A stretch of 63,892 nucleotides of DNA, taken from Porphyromonas somerae DSM 23386 (GTDB lineage: Bacteria; Bacteroidota; Bacteroidia; Bacteroidales; Porphyromonadaceae). Below are positions 43,589 through 51,472 of the stretch, in pieces. The position numbers were made by a program, and so were the translations under genes. The notes below the pieces were generated by a model. The model was not told where the DNA came from. It was given only the letters and a program-made list of their open reading frames with translations, and ran no database searches. The stretch is from contig NZ_AQVC01000010.1 of NCBI RefSeq assembly GCF_000372405.1, forward strand, positions 1 through 63,892, read 5' to 3'. Position 1 is the stretch's first letter. Each line of letters opens with the position of its first letter.

Positions 43589-46108
43589 TTATTGCTTATC
43601 TCTTTTCTCTATGGCGAGTTGTCGGATGGCCGACTCAATGTCTCCTCCCAGCTGCTCCGCACGTTGCATTACTTCCAGCTTCTCTCGCTCCTCTGTCGTA
43701 TAGGTGAGATACTCCTCCATACTCACCTCTGTAGCATAGACGGCACTCTGCATACCTCCCAAACCGACCCACACCTCTTTGTAGAGTCGGTGAGGATCAT
43801 TGTTCTGGTTGATTGAGAGGATTTGGCTCTTCTCCTTTTCGGAGAGACCCAGCATCGACTGGATGCCATCAAACTTGGTCATGTACTTACGCTGGTCTAG
43901 GAGGATCTTGCAGTCAGAGTTATTGATGATACTCTCCTTCACTACGGGTGAAGAGATGATATCGTCTACCTCCTGCGTCACCACAATAGCCTCTCCGAAA
44001 TACTTTCTGACCGTCTTGTAGAGATACTTAATGTAGTCCGCCATATTCTCCGAAGCAATCGCCTTCCAGGCCTCCTCGATGAGGATCATCTTGCGGATAC
44101 CCTTCAGTCGGCGCATCTTATTGATAAAGGCTTCCATGATGATAATGGTCACCACGGGGAAGAGGTCTTTATTGTCCTTCACTTGGTCAATCTCGAAGAC
44201 GATAAACCGTTTAGAGAGCAGGTCTATGTTCTTATCCGAGTTCAGTAGGAAGTCGTAACGCCCACCTTTGTAGTACTGCTTGAGCGTAGTCAGAAGGTTA
44301 TTGATATTGAAGTCTGAGAGCGTCACCTTGATATCTCGTTGCTCCATATCCTTACGATAGACATCTCTAAGGTATTCGTAGAAGCTATTGAAGTTCGGGA
44401 CAATACTGGCATCTGAGCAGATGAGTTCGATATAGGCATTGACAGCAGAGCCCAGCTCTCCAGCTTCAGTCTTGGTGACCCGCTCATCAGCATTCTTCCA
44501 AAGCGTCATCAGTAGGGTGCAGATACTCTCCCGCTTCTCTACATCAAAGAACTTGTCATCCGTATAAAAAGGATTGAAGGAGATAGGATGGTCATGGGTG
44601 TAGGTGAAGTAGACTCCATCCTCTCCCTTTGTCTTACGATGGATTAGTTCGCACAACCCTTGATACGAATTACCCGTATCAACCAAGAGAACATGTGCCC
44701 CCTGCTCGTAATATTGTCGTACCATATGGTTCGTAAAGAAGCTCTTGCCACTGCCCGAGGGACCGAGGATGAACTTGTTGCGGTTGGTAATGATTCCTTG
44801 CTTCATCGGCAGATCAGATATGTCGAGATGTATCGGCTTACCAGATAATCTGTCTGCCATCTTAATCCCAAAGGGAGAGAGCGAGTCCTTGTAGTTGGTC
44901 TCTGCCGTGAAGAAGCAGAGAGCAGGCTCAATGAAGGTGTAGAAAGACTCTTCTGCGGGAAAGTCACCTGCATTACCCGGAATAGCCGCCCAATAGAGGG
45001 TCGCTGTATCGATGGTGTTGTGTCTAGGACGGCACTCCATCAAGGCCAGGGCAGAGCCCACATCATTCTTGACTTGTCGTAGCTCCTCCTCATCGTCACT
45101 CCATGCCAAGACATTAAAGTGAGCTCTGATGGAGGTGAGTCCCTGAGAGTGTGCTGTGTTGAGATACTCCTGTATCCACTCTTCGTTGATTTGATTACTA
45201 CGGCTGTAGCGCGCTAGAGAGTGCATATTCCTAGCCTGCTTCTCAAAACGCTGCAAGTTAGCCTCGCTATCTTCAATGAAGAGGTATTGATTGTAGATAT
45301 GGTTGCAGGGGAGCATCAGCCCCACTGGAGAAGCAAAAGAGAGGCGGCAGTCCGAGCGGTCTGTTGATAATCGCTCATAGCGACCATCGGTACTGACCGT
45401 AGTGGGTAGATCATCCGTATCCGAGAGCGTATGCAGGCAGAGCATATTGTCTCCCACACGTACAAGGTCTGCCCCTAAACGTATATCCTCCAATGTGCCG
45501 TGTCTGCTATCTGATAGAGAGAAGTAGCGATCTAATAGAGCAGCTTGCTCCCTAGAGCCAACCAGCTCAGCCTCGCTCATTCGAGCCAGCTTTATCAATT
45601 CGGAGTCATTGATGATGCGTTCGAACTGATCCACCGACTCCATAAACTTCACCATCTCCTCTTCGTTGGTAATCTCTTTAGGGAGTAGATGACCTCTACA
45701 AAGCGTTGAGAAGCTACTCTGCTGTGCCATACGCTGTCTATTGCTCTTCGTGATAAAGAGGTAGACGGTATGGTTTAGATAGGGTCGCTCATTGAAGTGT
45801 CTCTCAGAGGCTCGAGCGAGAAAGCTCAAAGGCTTTTCTTGACCACGCTTGCAAGTCGTATGGTAGCACTCCTTGATGAACCAATCTTGCTTGTGAACGA
45901 TCGTGAAGTTGGGTAGCACCTTGATGGCTTTATGCCAAGTAGAGTGCATCGTCTCATACTCTGCGGATGTGACAGTAAAAAGCTCGGGTAGCTCCACTCG
46001 AAAAGCAACCGTCACATCAGCATCCTTACTGACAATGCACCCATGCTCTACACTCAGCAAGGGGAACTTTGACTCTAAGGTGGTTATCTTGCTTCTGTTT
46101 CTCATCAT
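43589..46108 (-). CDS. traG: Conjugative transfer ATPase TraG (VirB4 family)
   Basis: 839 residues, the main ATPase of the transfer machine at the inner membrane. Walker A is GPSGSGKSFFTNH and Walker B is MILIEEAWKAI; the C-terminal VirB4 domain includes VVTQEVDDIISSPVVKESI. The N-terminal half is the usual VirB4/CagE domain. Overlaps traF by 4 bp (ATGA). Not the coupling protein, in spite of the letter G: that is mobC here. Confidence 0.95.
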   Translation of the reverse strand: MMRNRSKITTLESKFPLLSVEHGCIVSKDADVTVAFRVELPELFTVTSAEYETMHSTWHKAIKVLPNFTIVHKQDWFIKECYHTTCKRGQEKPLSFLARASERHFNERPYLNHTVYLFITKSNRQRMAQQSSFSTLCRGHLLPKEITNEEEMVKFMESVDQFERIINDSELIKLARMSEAELVGSREQAALLDRYFSLSDSRHGTLEDIRLGADLVRVGDNMLCLHTLSDTDDLPTTVSTDGRYERLSTDRSDCRLSFASPVGLMLPCNHIYNQYLFIEDSEANLQRFEKQARNMHSLARYSRSNQINEEWIQEYLNTAHSQGLTSIRAHFNVLAWSDDEEELRQVKNDVGSALALMECRPRHNTIDTATLYWAAIPGNAGDFPAEESFYTFIEPALCFFTAETNYKDSLSPFGIKMADRLSGKPIHLDISDLPMKQGIITNRNKFILGPSGSGKSFFTNHMVRQYYEQGAHVLLVDTGNSYQGLCELIHRKTKGEDGVYFTYTHDHPISFNPFYTDDKFFDVEKRESICTLLMTLWKNADERVTKTEAGELGSAVNAYIELICSDASIVPNFNSFYEYLRDVYRKDMEQRDIKVTLSDFNINNLLTTLKQYYKGGRYDFLLNSDKNIDLLSKRFIVFEIDQVKDNKDLFPVVTIIIMEAFINKMRRLKGIRKMILIEEAWKAIASENMADYIKYLYKTVRKYFGEAIVVTQEVDDIISSPVVKESIINNSDCKILLDQRKYMTKFDGIQSMLGLSEKEKSQILSINQNNDPHRLYKEVWVGLGGMQSAVYATEVSMEEYLTYTTEEREKLEVMQRAEQLGGDIESAIRQLAIEKRDKQ

Positions 46109-46431
46109 CTAGCGCTATTGAGTTGGTGAAAAAGCTGATAGACCGAACGGCGGTTCAAGAGATACCTCGGGTGTCTTCTTATAGCTCCTCGCTTCATCAA
46201 TCCATATTGACCATACTTGCGATTCATGGCGAACGTTTGCCACACCACAACGGTGGCACCCACTACGCCTATGCCCAAGCAGATGATCTGACTGATGCCA
46301 CAGAGATAGAGAACCACTACAAGGATGAAGATACCCAGTAACCCTCCTGCAAATAGGAAGAGGTAGTGAGCCTTCAAACCCTTGAACTCCACCGTCCGAC
46401 CGACTCCTTTATTTACTTCCCAACTAGCCAT
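46105..46431 (-). CDS. traF: Conjugative transfer protein TraF (DUF4133, VirB3-like)
   Basis: 108 residues. After a polar start VNKGVGRTVEFKGLKAHYLF there are two adjacent hydrophobic segments (about 25-45 and 48-68) and then a basic tail. This is the DUF4133 layout, like VirB3, a small inner-membrane protein often linked to VirB4. It starts on the last base of the traE stop codon and overlaps traG. Confidence 0.9.
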   Translation of the reverse strand: MASWEVNKGVGRTVEFKGLKAHYLFLFAGGLLGIFILVVVLYLCGISQIICLGIGVVGATVVVWQTFAMNRKYGQYGLMKRGAIRRHPRYLLNRRSVYQLFHQLNSAR

Positions 46432-46748
46432 TAGAGGAAGAAGCTACGCAGGATGGTAGCAGCTACGATGAGGAAGATACAAGCTCCGAACCAGCTTGCA
46501 GCTGTCTTGCTCGTATCGGGGTCTCCTGAGCTAAACTTATTGTACACCTTGACACCGCCTATCAAGCCCACCACTGCCCCAATGGCATAGATGAGCTTGG
46601 TGGCTGGGTCAAAATAGGAAGTGACCATCTTGGTCGCTTCGTTGATGCCCGCCATTCCATTGCCTTGGGCAAAGGCTGTCGCACCTGTCATCATCAGGGT
46701 CAGGGCAAGCATCGCTAGGCGTTCCTTGCTAATCATTCGTCTGTTCAT
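46431..46748 (-). CDS. traE: Conjugative transfer protein TraE (DUF4134, pilin-like)
   Basis: 105 residues with a signal peptide ending near TGATAFAQG and two hydrophobic helices (about 52-70, LIYAIGAVVGLIGGVKVYNK, and about 85-104). This resembles VirB2-type pilins, and DUF4134 is called TraE in these elements. The product would be inserted in the inner membrane and assembled outward. 54 bp after traD. Confidence 0.9.
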   Translation of the reverse strand: MNRRMISKERLAMLALTLMMTGATAFAQGNGMAGINEATKMVTSYFDPATKLIYAIGAVVGLIGGVKVYNKFSSGDPDTSKTAASWFGACIFLIVAATILRSFFL

Positions 46749-46802
46749 TGTCTGTCGTTATATCAAGTTGTTAAAGAATAATCTTGCTGTTCTATTGTTG
46801 GG

Positions 46803-47558
46803 TTACAAGTAGTAAGAGAGCGGTTTTTCTTCTTCACCCGCTTCAGACTCTACTTGGGAAGGTGCGGGTTCCTCTTCTAGCTCTTCAGCTTTCCGCAGGG
46901 CTGCAAAGAGATTGCGGTGAGCTTCCTCCACTTGTAGCGTATACTCCTTGAGCCGATCCATAAGCTCCGTTCCTCGCAAGGTGCGGAGCGTCTGGCACAC
47001 CTCCTCTTCATTTTCATTAGTCAGTGAATCCTCTTGCTTACTCCATTGGCTAATACGAGATAAATCTCTTGCTAGGATGGCGGTCGGGGAGAGTTCGGGC
47101 AGTGCCTCGCTGGCAATCTGTAACTCCTCCCGCAGGATGCTCTCCTCATCTGGATCCTCCATCGTGTAGGCAACTTGTATCTCGTTTTCTGCCTCAGGGA
47201 TAGTTTCGCTTTCCGCTTCTAAAGGCTCTGTAGCGTCATCTCTTTGCGTTGACTTATCACTATCTAACTCTGCAAATGTAGCGGGATTATCGTCCGCTTT
47301 TTCAGACGAGGAACTCTTAGGAACCGTAGGGAAAGATGAGGAAATAAAAGGCTTGCTCTTGCCGACCAGTTCGTCTCTCGCAAGCTCCTTACGCTCTTGA
47401 TTGGAGTCTGCTTTTTCCGTCTTCTCTTTCTTGGCTGTAGCCTTTCTTTTAGGGTCTTGCTTAGAGCTGTTCAAGAGTCTTCGCCAATATGCGATGCCAA
47501 AGATCACCCACACAATCCCTAATAAGAGCAATAAGCATCTCAATGTCTCTTCAATCAT
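46803..47558 (-). CDS. traD: Conjugative transfer protein TraD-like
   Basis: 251 residues. One N-terminal transmembrane helix (about 7-24, CLLLLLGIVWVIFGIAYW) is followed by a long, very acidic, low-complexity cytoplasmic part, with EESILREELQIASEALPE and QTLRTLRGTELMDRLKEYTL as the more conserved stretches. It occupies the position called traD in CTnDOT. Not related to the TraD coupling protein of F. Overlaps the DUF3408 gene by 4 bp. Function unknown. Confidence 0.75.
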   Translation of the reverse strand: MIEETLRCLLLLLGIVWVIFGIAYWRRLLNSSKQDPKRKATAKKEKTEKADSNQERKELARDELVGKSKPFISSSFPTVPKSSSSEKADDNPATFAELDSDKSTQRDDATEPLEAESETIPEAENEIQVAYTMEDPDEESILREELQIASEALPELSPTAILARDLSRISQWSKQEDSLTNENEEEVCQTLRTLRGTELMDRLKEYTLQVEEAHRNLFAALRKAEELEEEPAPSQVESEAGEEEKPLSYYL

Positions 47559-48082
47559 AGGTCAATAGTCTTATTCCGTCTCCGCTGAGAGGCGGTTTGG
47601 TTTAATAGCTCCTGGTGCGTTTTCAAGTGATCCAGTATGATGTTCTCAATATAGCTTGTGATGGAGGTCTCTACACGGAGGTCACTCACCACATTTCGAA
47701 GTAGCTGTAGCACTTCGGTATGAATGCTGAAGCCAGACTTGTTGCGTCCATCTCGTACAGATGTCAGGAAACGCTCTTCGTACGCTGCAAACTCTAGTGT
47801 TGATGAGCAACTCCTAGGATTAGGCTTCTTTTTGGAGCTGTGACGCTGGGATGCTTGAGAAGAGGTGGTCGAAGTAGAGGCTGTTGTCTCCTCGGTCTCT
47901 GAGACGGCATTACACTCCTCTTCAAGCGTTGGATTCTCTTCAAGCGTTGGTTCTTCATCCAAATCTATCGGCTCATCAAAGTCTGGGATATTATCTGCGG
48001 TACGCTTGGTGACCCCTATATTTGCCATCTCTCTCATCTTTGCTTGGAGCAGTCGCTCTCGCTGTTCTTTAAGTGAGCTCAT
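47555..48082 (-). CDS. DUF3408 protein of the tra operon
   Basis: About 175 residues from the ATG at 48082, which forms an ATGA overlap with the traA stop. An earlier start at 48133 would overlap traA by over 50 bp. The N-terminal half is disordered and Glu/Ser/Thr-rich. The C-terminal DUF3408 domain (about 110-170) has FSIHTEVLQLLRNVVSDLRV and TSITSYIENIILDHLKTHQE, a ribbon-helix-helix-like pattern. It may be a DNA-binding partner of the ParA-like TraA. It corresponds to traB or traC; I cannot say which. Confidence 0.82.
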   Translation of the reverse strand: MSSLKEQRERLLQAKMREMANIGVTKRTADNIPDFDEPIDLDEEPTLEENPTLEEECNAVSETEETTASTSTTSSQASQRHSSKKKPNPRSCSSTLEFAAYEERFLTSVRDGRNKSGFSIHTEVLQLLRNVVSDLRVETSITSYIENIILDHLKTHQELLNQTASQRRRNKTIDL

Positions 48083-48870
48083 ACGCTTGTACCTTTTTGT
48101 AGACCTAGCTTCTGCATCACCTCTTCGACCCATTCATCCACACCTGTCTGAGGGCGTAGCGTGGTAGCTGGAGGTAGGTAAGAGCAACGAAAGACTCCCT
48201 TGACACCCCCTTGAGCTAGCTCACGACTGAAGCGAACAGAATGGTAGATACGAGTGTCTAGGATCTTCAAGCCCTGCTCTTGGGCATGCTGACTGAACAG
48301 TTCGATCACCATAGTGCTGGCACTGCGATTTACTTTGTTCCAAAGCAAAAAGAGATCTTGGATTTGAGACTCTGCAAAGCCTACACCTAGCTCTTGGATT
48401 GTCTTGGCATAAGCAAAGCTTGATGCCAGCGATTGCGGGTCAGCCTCTATGGGGGAGATGATATAGTCCATCATAATGGATAGCTCCATCATAGCACTGG
48501 TAGCTACATGACCTGGGAAGTCGAATATGACGAGTTGGGGAGCTGTCGGTGCTTTACTCAAGTATTGCTCTGTATTGCTTATCGCCTGCTCTAGATTACT
48601 TCGGATAATCTGGTAAGACTTCTTCCCATATTGGGCAAGTCGCTCGTGAAGTGCCTTCCCTATGTCTGGAGAGGTTCCAATAAGATCTCTGTCACGCTCT
48701 CTGAGCTTGAAAAATGACTCCTGCGTGCCATCGCAGTCCACTACGACAAGAGGGATATCCTTCTCGTAGTATAAAATAGATGCTAGCACTTCGGCTAGCG
48801 TACTCTTACCGACTCCTCCCTTTTGTGAAGCGAAGCCTAAGTAGAGCGGGCGGCTGTTTGGTCTGTCCAT
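48079..48870 (-). CDS. traA: ParA-family ATPase TraA
   Basis: 263 residues, cytoplasmic. The deviant Walker A motif is KGGVGKSTLAE (about 17-27) and the following LVVVDCDGTQESF and QLVIFDFPGH match ParA/MinD Walker motifs. TraA is the first gene of the tra operon in CTnDOT-like elements and is thought to help position DNA or control transfer. Coupled to the DUF3408 gene. The 40-bp iterons lie just upstream and could be its, or its partner's, DNA site. Confidence 0.9.
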   Translation of the reverse strand: MDRPNSRPLYLGFASQKGGVGKSTLAEVLASILYYEKDIPLVVVDCDGTQESFFKLRERDRDLIGTSPDIGKALHERLAQYGKKSYQIIRSNLEQAISNTEQYLSKAPTAPQLVIFDFPGHVATSAMMELSIMMDYIISPIEADPQSLASSFAYAKTIQELGVGFAESQIQDLFLLWNKVNRSASTMVIELFSQHAQEQGLKILDTRIYHSVRFSRELAQGGVKGVFRCSYLPPATTLRPQTGVDEWVEEVMQKLGLQKGTSV

Positions 48871-48931
48871 ATCGTTCTTTGATTACTACTTATGTTATAA
48901 GCCTATGGGGCGATTGTTTCACTCTAGATCT

Positions 48932-49190
48932 GACTCAAGAGTTAGGTCTTGACTCAACTCAAAATTGACTTAGCTCAAGAGTTAGGTTTTGACTTAGCTC
49001 AAAATTGACTTAGCTCAAGAGTTAGGTTTTGACTCAACTCAAAATTGACTTAGCTCAAGAGTTAGGTTTTGACTTAACTCAAAATTGACTTAGTTCAAGA
49101 GTTAGGTTTTGACTTAACTCAAAATTGACTTAGCTCAAGAGTTAGGTTTTGACTTAACTCAAGATTGACTTAACTCAAGACTGAGTTTGG
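48932..49190. repeat. Six 40-bp iterons between traA and mobA
   Basis: The core GAGTTAGGT begins at 48939, 48979, 49019, 49059, 49099 and 49139, an exact 40-bp period over six copies. Each unit holds GACTTAGCTCAA twice, once followed by GAGTTAGGTTTT and once by AATT, and a dyad GAGTTA..TAACTC. No gene is encoded. Likely a binding array for a transfer or partition protein. Confidence 0.92.
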
Positions 49191-49299
49191 TTGCAAAATA
49201 ACTAGCTCTTAACCTAAGTCTCAACCTCTAGTGAAGCATGAGGAAAAGGAGTGAAATCATAGGAATGTCGTTTATAGTGAATTAGTTACAAGGTCGCTG

Positions 49300-49307
49300 T
49301 AACTTTG
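49300..49307 (+). promoter_or_regulatory. Promoter of the mob operon
   Basis: Perfect -7 box TAACTTTG, followed by C as usual, about 190 bp before mobA. The transcript would include the oriT-like hairpins as its leader. The remaining bases of 48871-49498 outside iterons, promoter and oriT show nothing else coding. Confidence 0.6.
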
Positions 49308-49393
49308 CAAGCAGATAGAAGTCGTGGAGCTTTTCTCCCCGAAGTAGACACCCCCGAGGGGTGGATACTTCATCGTATCACTTCTTGATATTG

Positions 49394-49446
49394 GCAAGGT
49401 GTGTCTTTGTCCGACAAACTCCGTTTCTGCCGACAAAGACCCTTGC
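49394..49446. other. oriT: Probable origin of transfer (oriT)
   Basis: A long interrupted inverted repeat, GCAAGG..GTCTTTGTC (49394-49411) with GACAAAGACCCTTGC (49432-49446), lies just upstream of mobA. It is flanked by further hairpins: GAAGTA..TACTTC with CACCCC..GGGGTG (about 49339-49373) and CCCCGAAGGGG (49446-49456). In mobile elements of this family oriT lies beside the mob genes. The nick position is not known. Confidence 0.6.
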
Positions 49447-49498
49447 CCCGAAGGGGAGAGAATTACTCCAAAGTCGTAATTAGATAAGGATAAAAACA

Positions 49499-49876
49499 AT
49501 GAATGGAAAGATAGAACGATGGGACAGATGGGATACGCGTCTTCCCAACCCGAAAGACCAGCAACGGGCGATTGACTTGTTCCATAAGTCAGGGGCGGCA
49601 ACAAAGTCCGACTTCGTGCGGGCAAGGATATTGGGGGAGCATTTCAAGGTGATAACGGTAGATAAGTCTGCCGTGGAGTACTATCGTAAGCTCTCCGAGT
49701 TGACTGCCCAGATACATAAGATAGGCGTGCTGTATAACCAAGCTGTACGAGCCATCAACAGCTATCATAGCGTGAAGACAGCTCAGATACTGCTTGAGAA
49801 ACTGGAGCAACTATCAGTTCAGATAATTGCTTTGCAGGAGCAGGCTATCTCTCTGACCATTGATTACCGCAAGTAA
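49499..49876 (+). CDS. mobA: Mobilisation accessory protein MobA
   Basis: 125 residues, cytoplasmic. The start WDTRLPNPKDQQRAIDLFHK followed by KSDFVRARILGEHFKVITVD shows a ribbon-helix-helix-like DNA-binding part. The C-terminal half is helical (LTAQIHKIGVLYNQAVRAIN). Such proteins bind oriT and help the relaxase form the nicking complex. Its stop codon and the mobB start share a base (TAATG), so they are coupled. Confidence 0.9.
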   Translation: MNGKIERWDRWDTRLPNPKDQQRAIDLFHKSGAATKSDFVRARILGEHFKVITVDKSAVEYYRKLSELTAQIHKIGVLYNQAVRAINSYHSVKTAQILLEKLEQLSVQIIALQEQAISLTIDYRK

Positions 49877-51159
49877 TGATTGCCAAGATTTCAGCAACGG
49901 AGAACCTCGGAGGTGCGCTCGGCTACAACTTCAAGAAGGTGAATAAGAAGGAAGCGACACTCCTGCTGGCACATGGCTTGTACCAAAACAGAGCGGGCGA
50001 ATATACGATGTCGGAGGTGCTTGCAGATATGCAGGCATTGATACCCGAAAAGTGTCGAACAAAGAAAACGGTCTTCCATTGCTCGCTCAATCCCCATCCA
50101 GACGAGAAGTTGTCCGATGAAACGCTCTCGCAGATAGCTAAGGAGTATATGGAGGCTCTGGGTTATGGCAAGCAACCCTATATTGTGTTCAAGCACAATG
50201 ATATCGCCCGTGAGCATATACACATCGTATCGCTAAGAGTAGATGGTTATGGTAGAAAGATCAATGACAAGTTCGAGGGCAGACGAAGCAAGAAAATTAC
50301 GGATGCGCTGGAGAAGAAGTACCATCTAATTCCCAGCACAGAGGTTACAGACAATCCACTACAAGAGCTCTCAAAGGTGGATGTGGCAAAAGGAAATATC
50401 AAAGAGCAGGTAGCATCTATAGCTCGTTCTGTTCTGAAGCATTATCGCTTCTGTTCGTTGGGAGAACTCAATGCCATTCTTTCTCACTATAATCTTGCTG
50501 TAGAAGAGGTCAAGACAGAGTTTCGAGGGAAGAAGTACGATGGACTGGTCTATGTACCGACTGATGATAAAGGCGATAAGGTAAGTACACCCATCCATGC
50601 CTCGGAGATCGGTCGTGGTGTGGGCTATGCAGCCGTACAGAATAGGATGCAACAGTCCAAGCAAGCTATCAAGCCACTGATACCAGCCGTAAGGGAGAAA
50701 GTCTTACAAGTAATGCGTACTTCGCCCCAGACAGAGGAAGCACTGCGACATCGATTGGAAGAACAAGGCTTGCGAACGGTTATCCGAAAGAATGAGAGCG
50801 GGCGTATCTATGGTATTACGTTCATAGACGATGCGAATGGCATTGCACTCAATGGCTCCAGACTAGGCAAGGGGTACTCGGCCAATACATTTAATGCCTA
50901 CCTCACCAACCCGACCTACAATCCGTTTATGGATGAAACATTGTATGGCACTTATTCCTCTCAATTGAAAGAAGAAATCCCAACTATTCAACCGTTACAG
51001 TCAGATGCGGACGAGGGAGACAACCTTGTCGATGAGCTGGTAGATGACATTGTCGGTGACCTTCCACTCGGTAGTAGCAACGATGATTGGAAAGAGGCGG
51101 CTTGGCAACGGAAACTTCGCAGACAGAGCAAGGTTCATCTCAGACGAAGGAAGAGGTAA
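49876..51159 (+). CDS. mobB: Relaxase MobB
   Basis: Nicks oriT, stays bound to the DNA 5' end and is exported with it. 427 residues, relaxase/mobilisation nuclease family. The probable catalytic Tyr17 is in GGALGYNFKK. The histidine-rich metal site is HNDIAREHIHIVSLRVD (about 113-129), and VFHCSLNPHPDEKLSD is typical of the MOBP-like Bacteroidota group. The C-terminal third is variable and ends in basic residues. Confidence 0.93.
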   Translation: MIAKISATENLGGALGYNFKKVNKKEATLLLAHGLYQNRAGEYTMSEVLADMQALIPEKCRTKKTVFHCSLNPHPDEKLSDETLSQIAKEYMEALGYGKQPYIVFKHNDIAREHIHIVSLRVDGYGRKINDKFEGRRSKKITDALEKKYHLIPSTEVTDNPLQELSKVDVAKGNIKEQVASIARSVLKHYRFCSLGELNAILSHYNLAVEEVKTEFRGKKYDGLVYVPTDDKGDKVSTPIHASEIGRGVGYAAVQNRMQQSKQAIKPLIPAVREKVLQVMRTSPQTEEALRHRLEEQGLRTVIRKNESGRIYGITFIDDANGIALNGSRLGKGYSANTFNAYLTNPTYNPFMDETLYGTYSSQLKEEIPTIQPLQSDADEGDNLVDELVDDIVGDLPLGSSNDDWKEAAWQRKLRRQSKVHLRRRKR

Positions 51160-51242
51160 GTCAAGGCAGGGTATGATAAGGAGGAGGGCATCGCACTCTT
51201 CACGGAGGAAATCGAAAATAGAGACGGAGGAAAGAAGAAATC

Positions 51243-51394
51243 TCCACGGAAGGACAAAGTAATAGTTCGGAAGAATGAAATCAAACTTCGGAAGAATGAA
51301 ATGAAACTTCCGAGGAAATAGATCGCCCCTCCGTGGAAAATAGAAAATGGTCACGTAGGTATCTAGCATTTTCTCCGTGACGATACAGTTCGGT
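51243..51394. repeat. Repeats and hairpins between mobB and mobC
   Basis: Two direct copies of TTCGGAAGAATGAAATSAAA stand side by side (51266-51286 and 51287-51307), with CTTCCGAGG following. TCCACGGA (51243-51250) has its inverted partner at 51330-51337. Interlocking GAAAATG/CATTTTC and GTCACG/CGTGAC pairs lie in the final third (to 51394). No gene is seen in 51160-51472. Confidence 0.65.
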
Positions 51395-51472
51395 GAAAAG
51401 GGGAAGCAGCGAAGCCTACGCATTTGACTTTGACGAAATAGTGATTAGACAACGATTAAACAACAGATAACT

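Noticed and set aside
48932-49190. CRISPR array
   Set aside because: The repeats are contiguous 40-bp units without variable spacers, and there are no cas genes.
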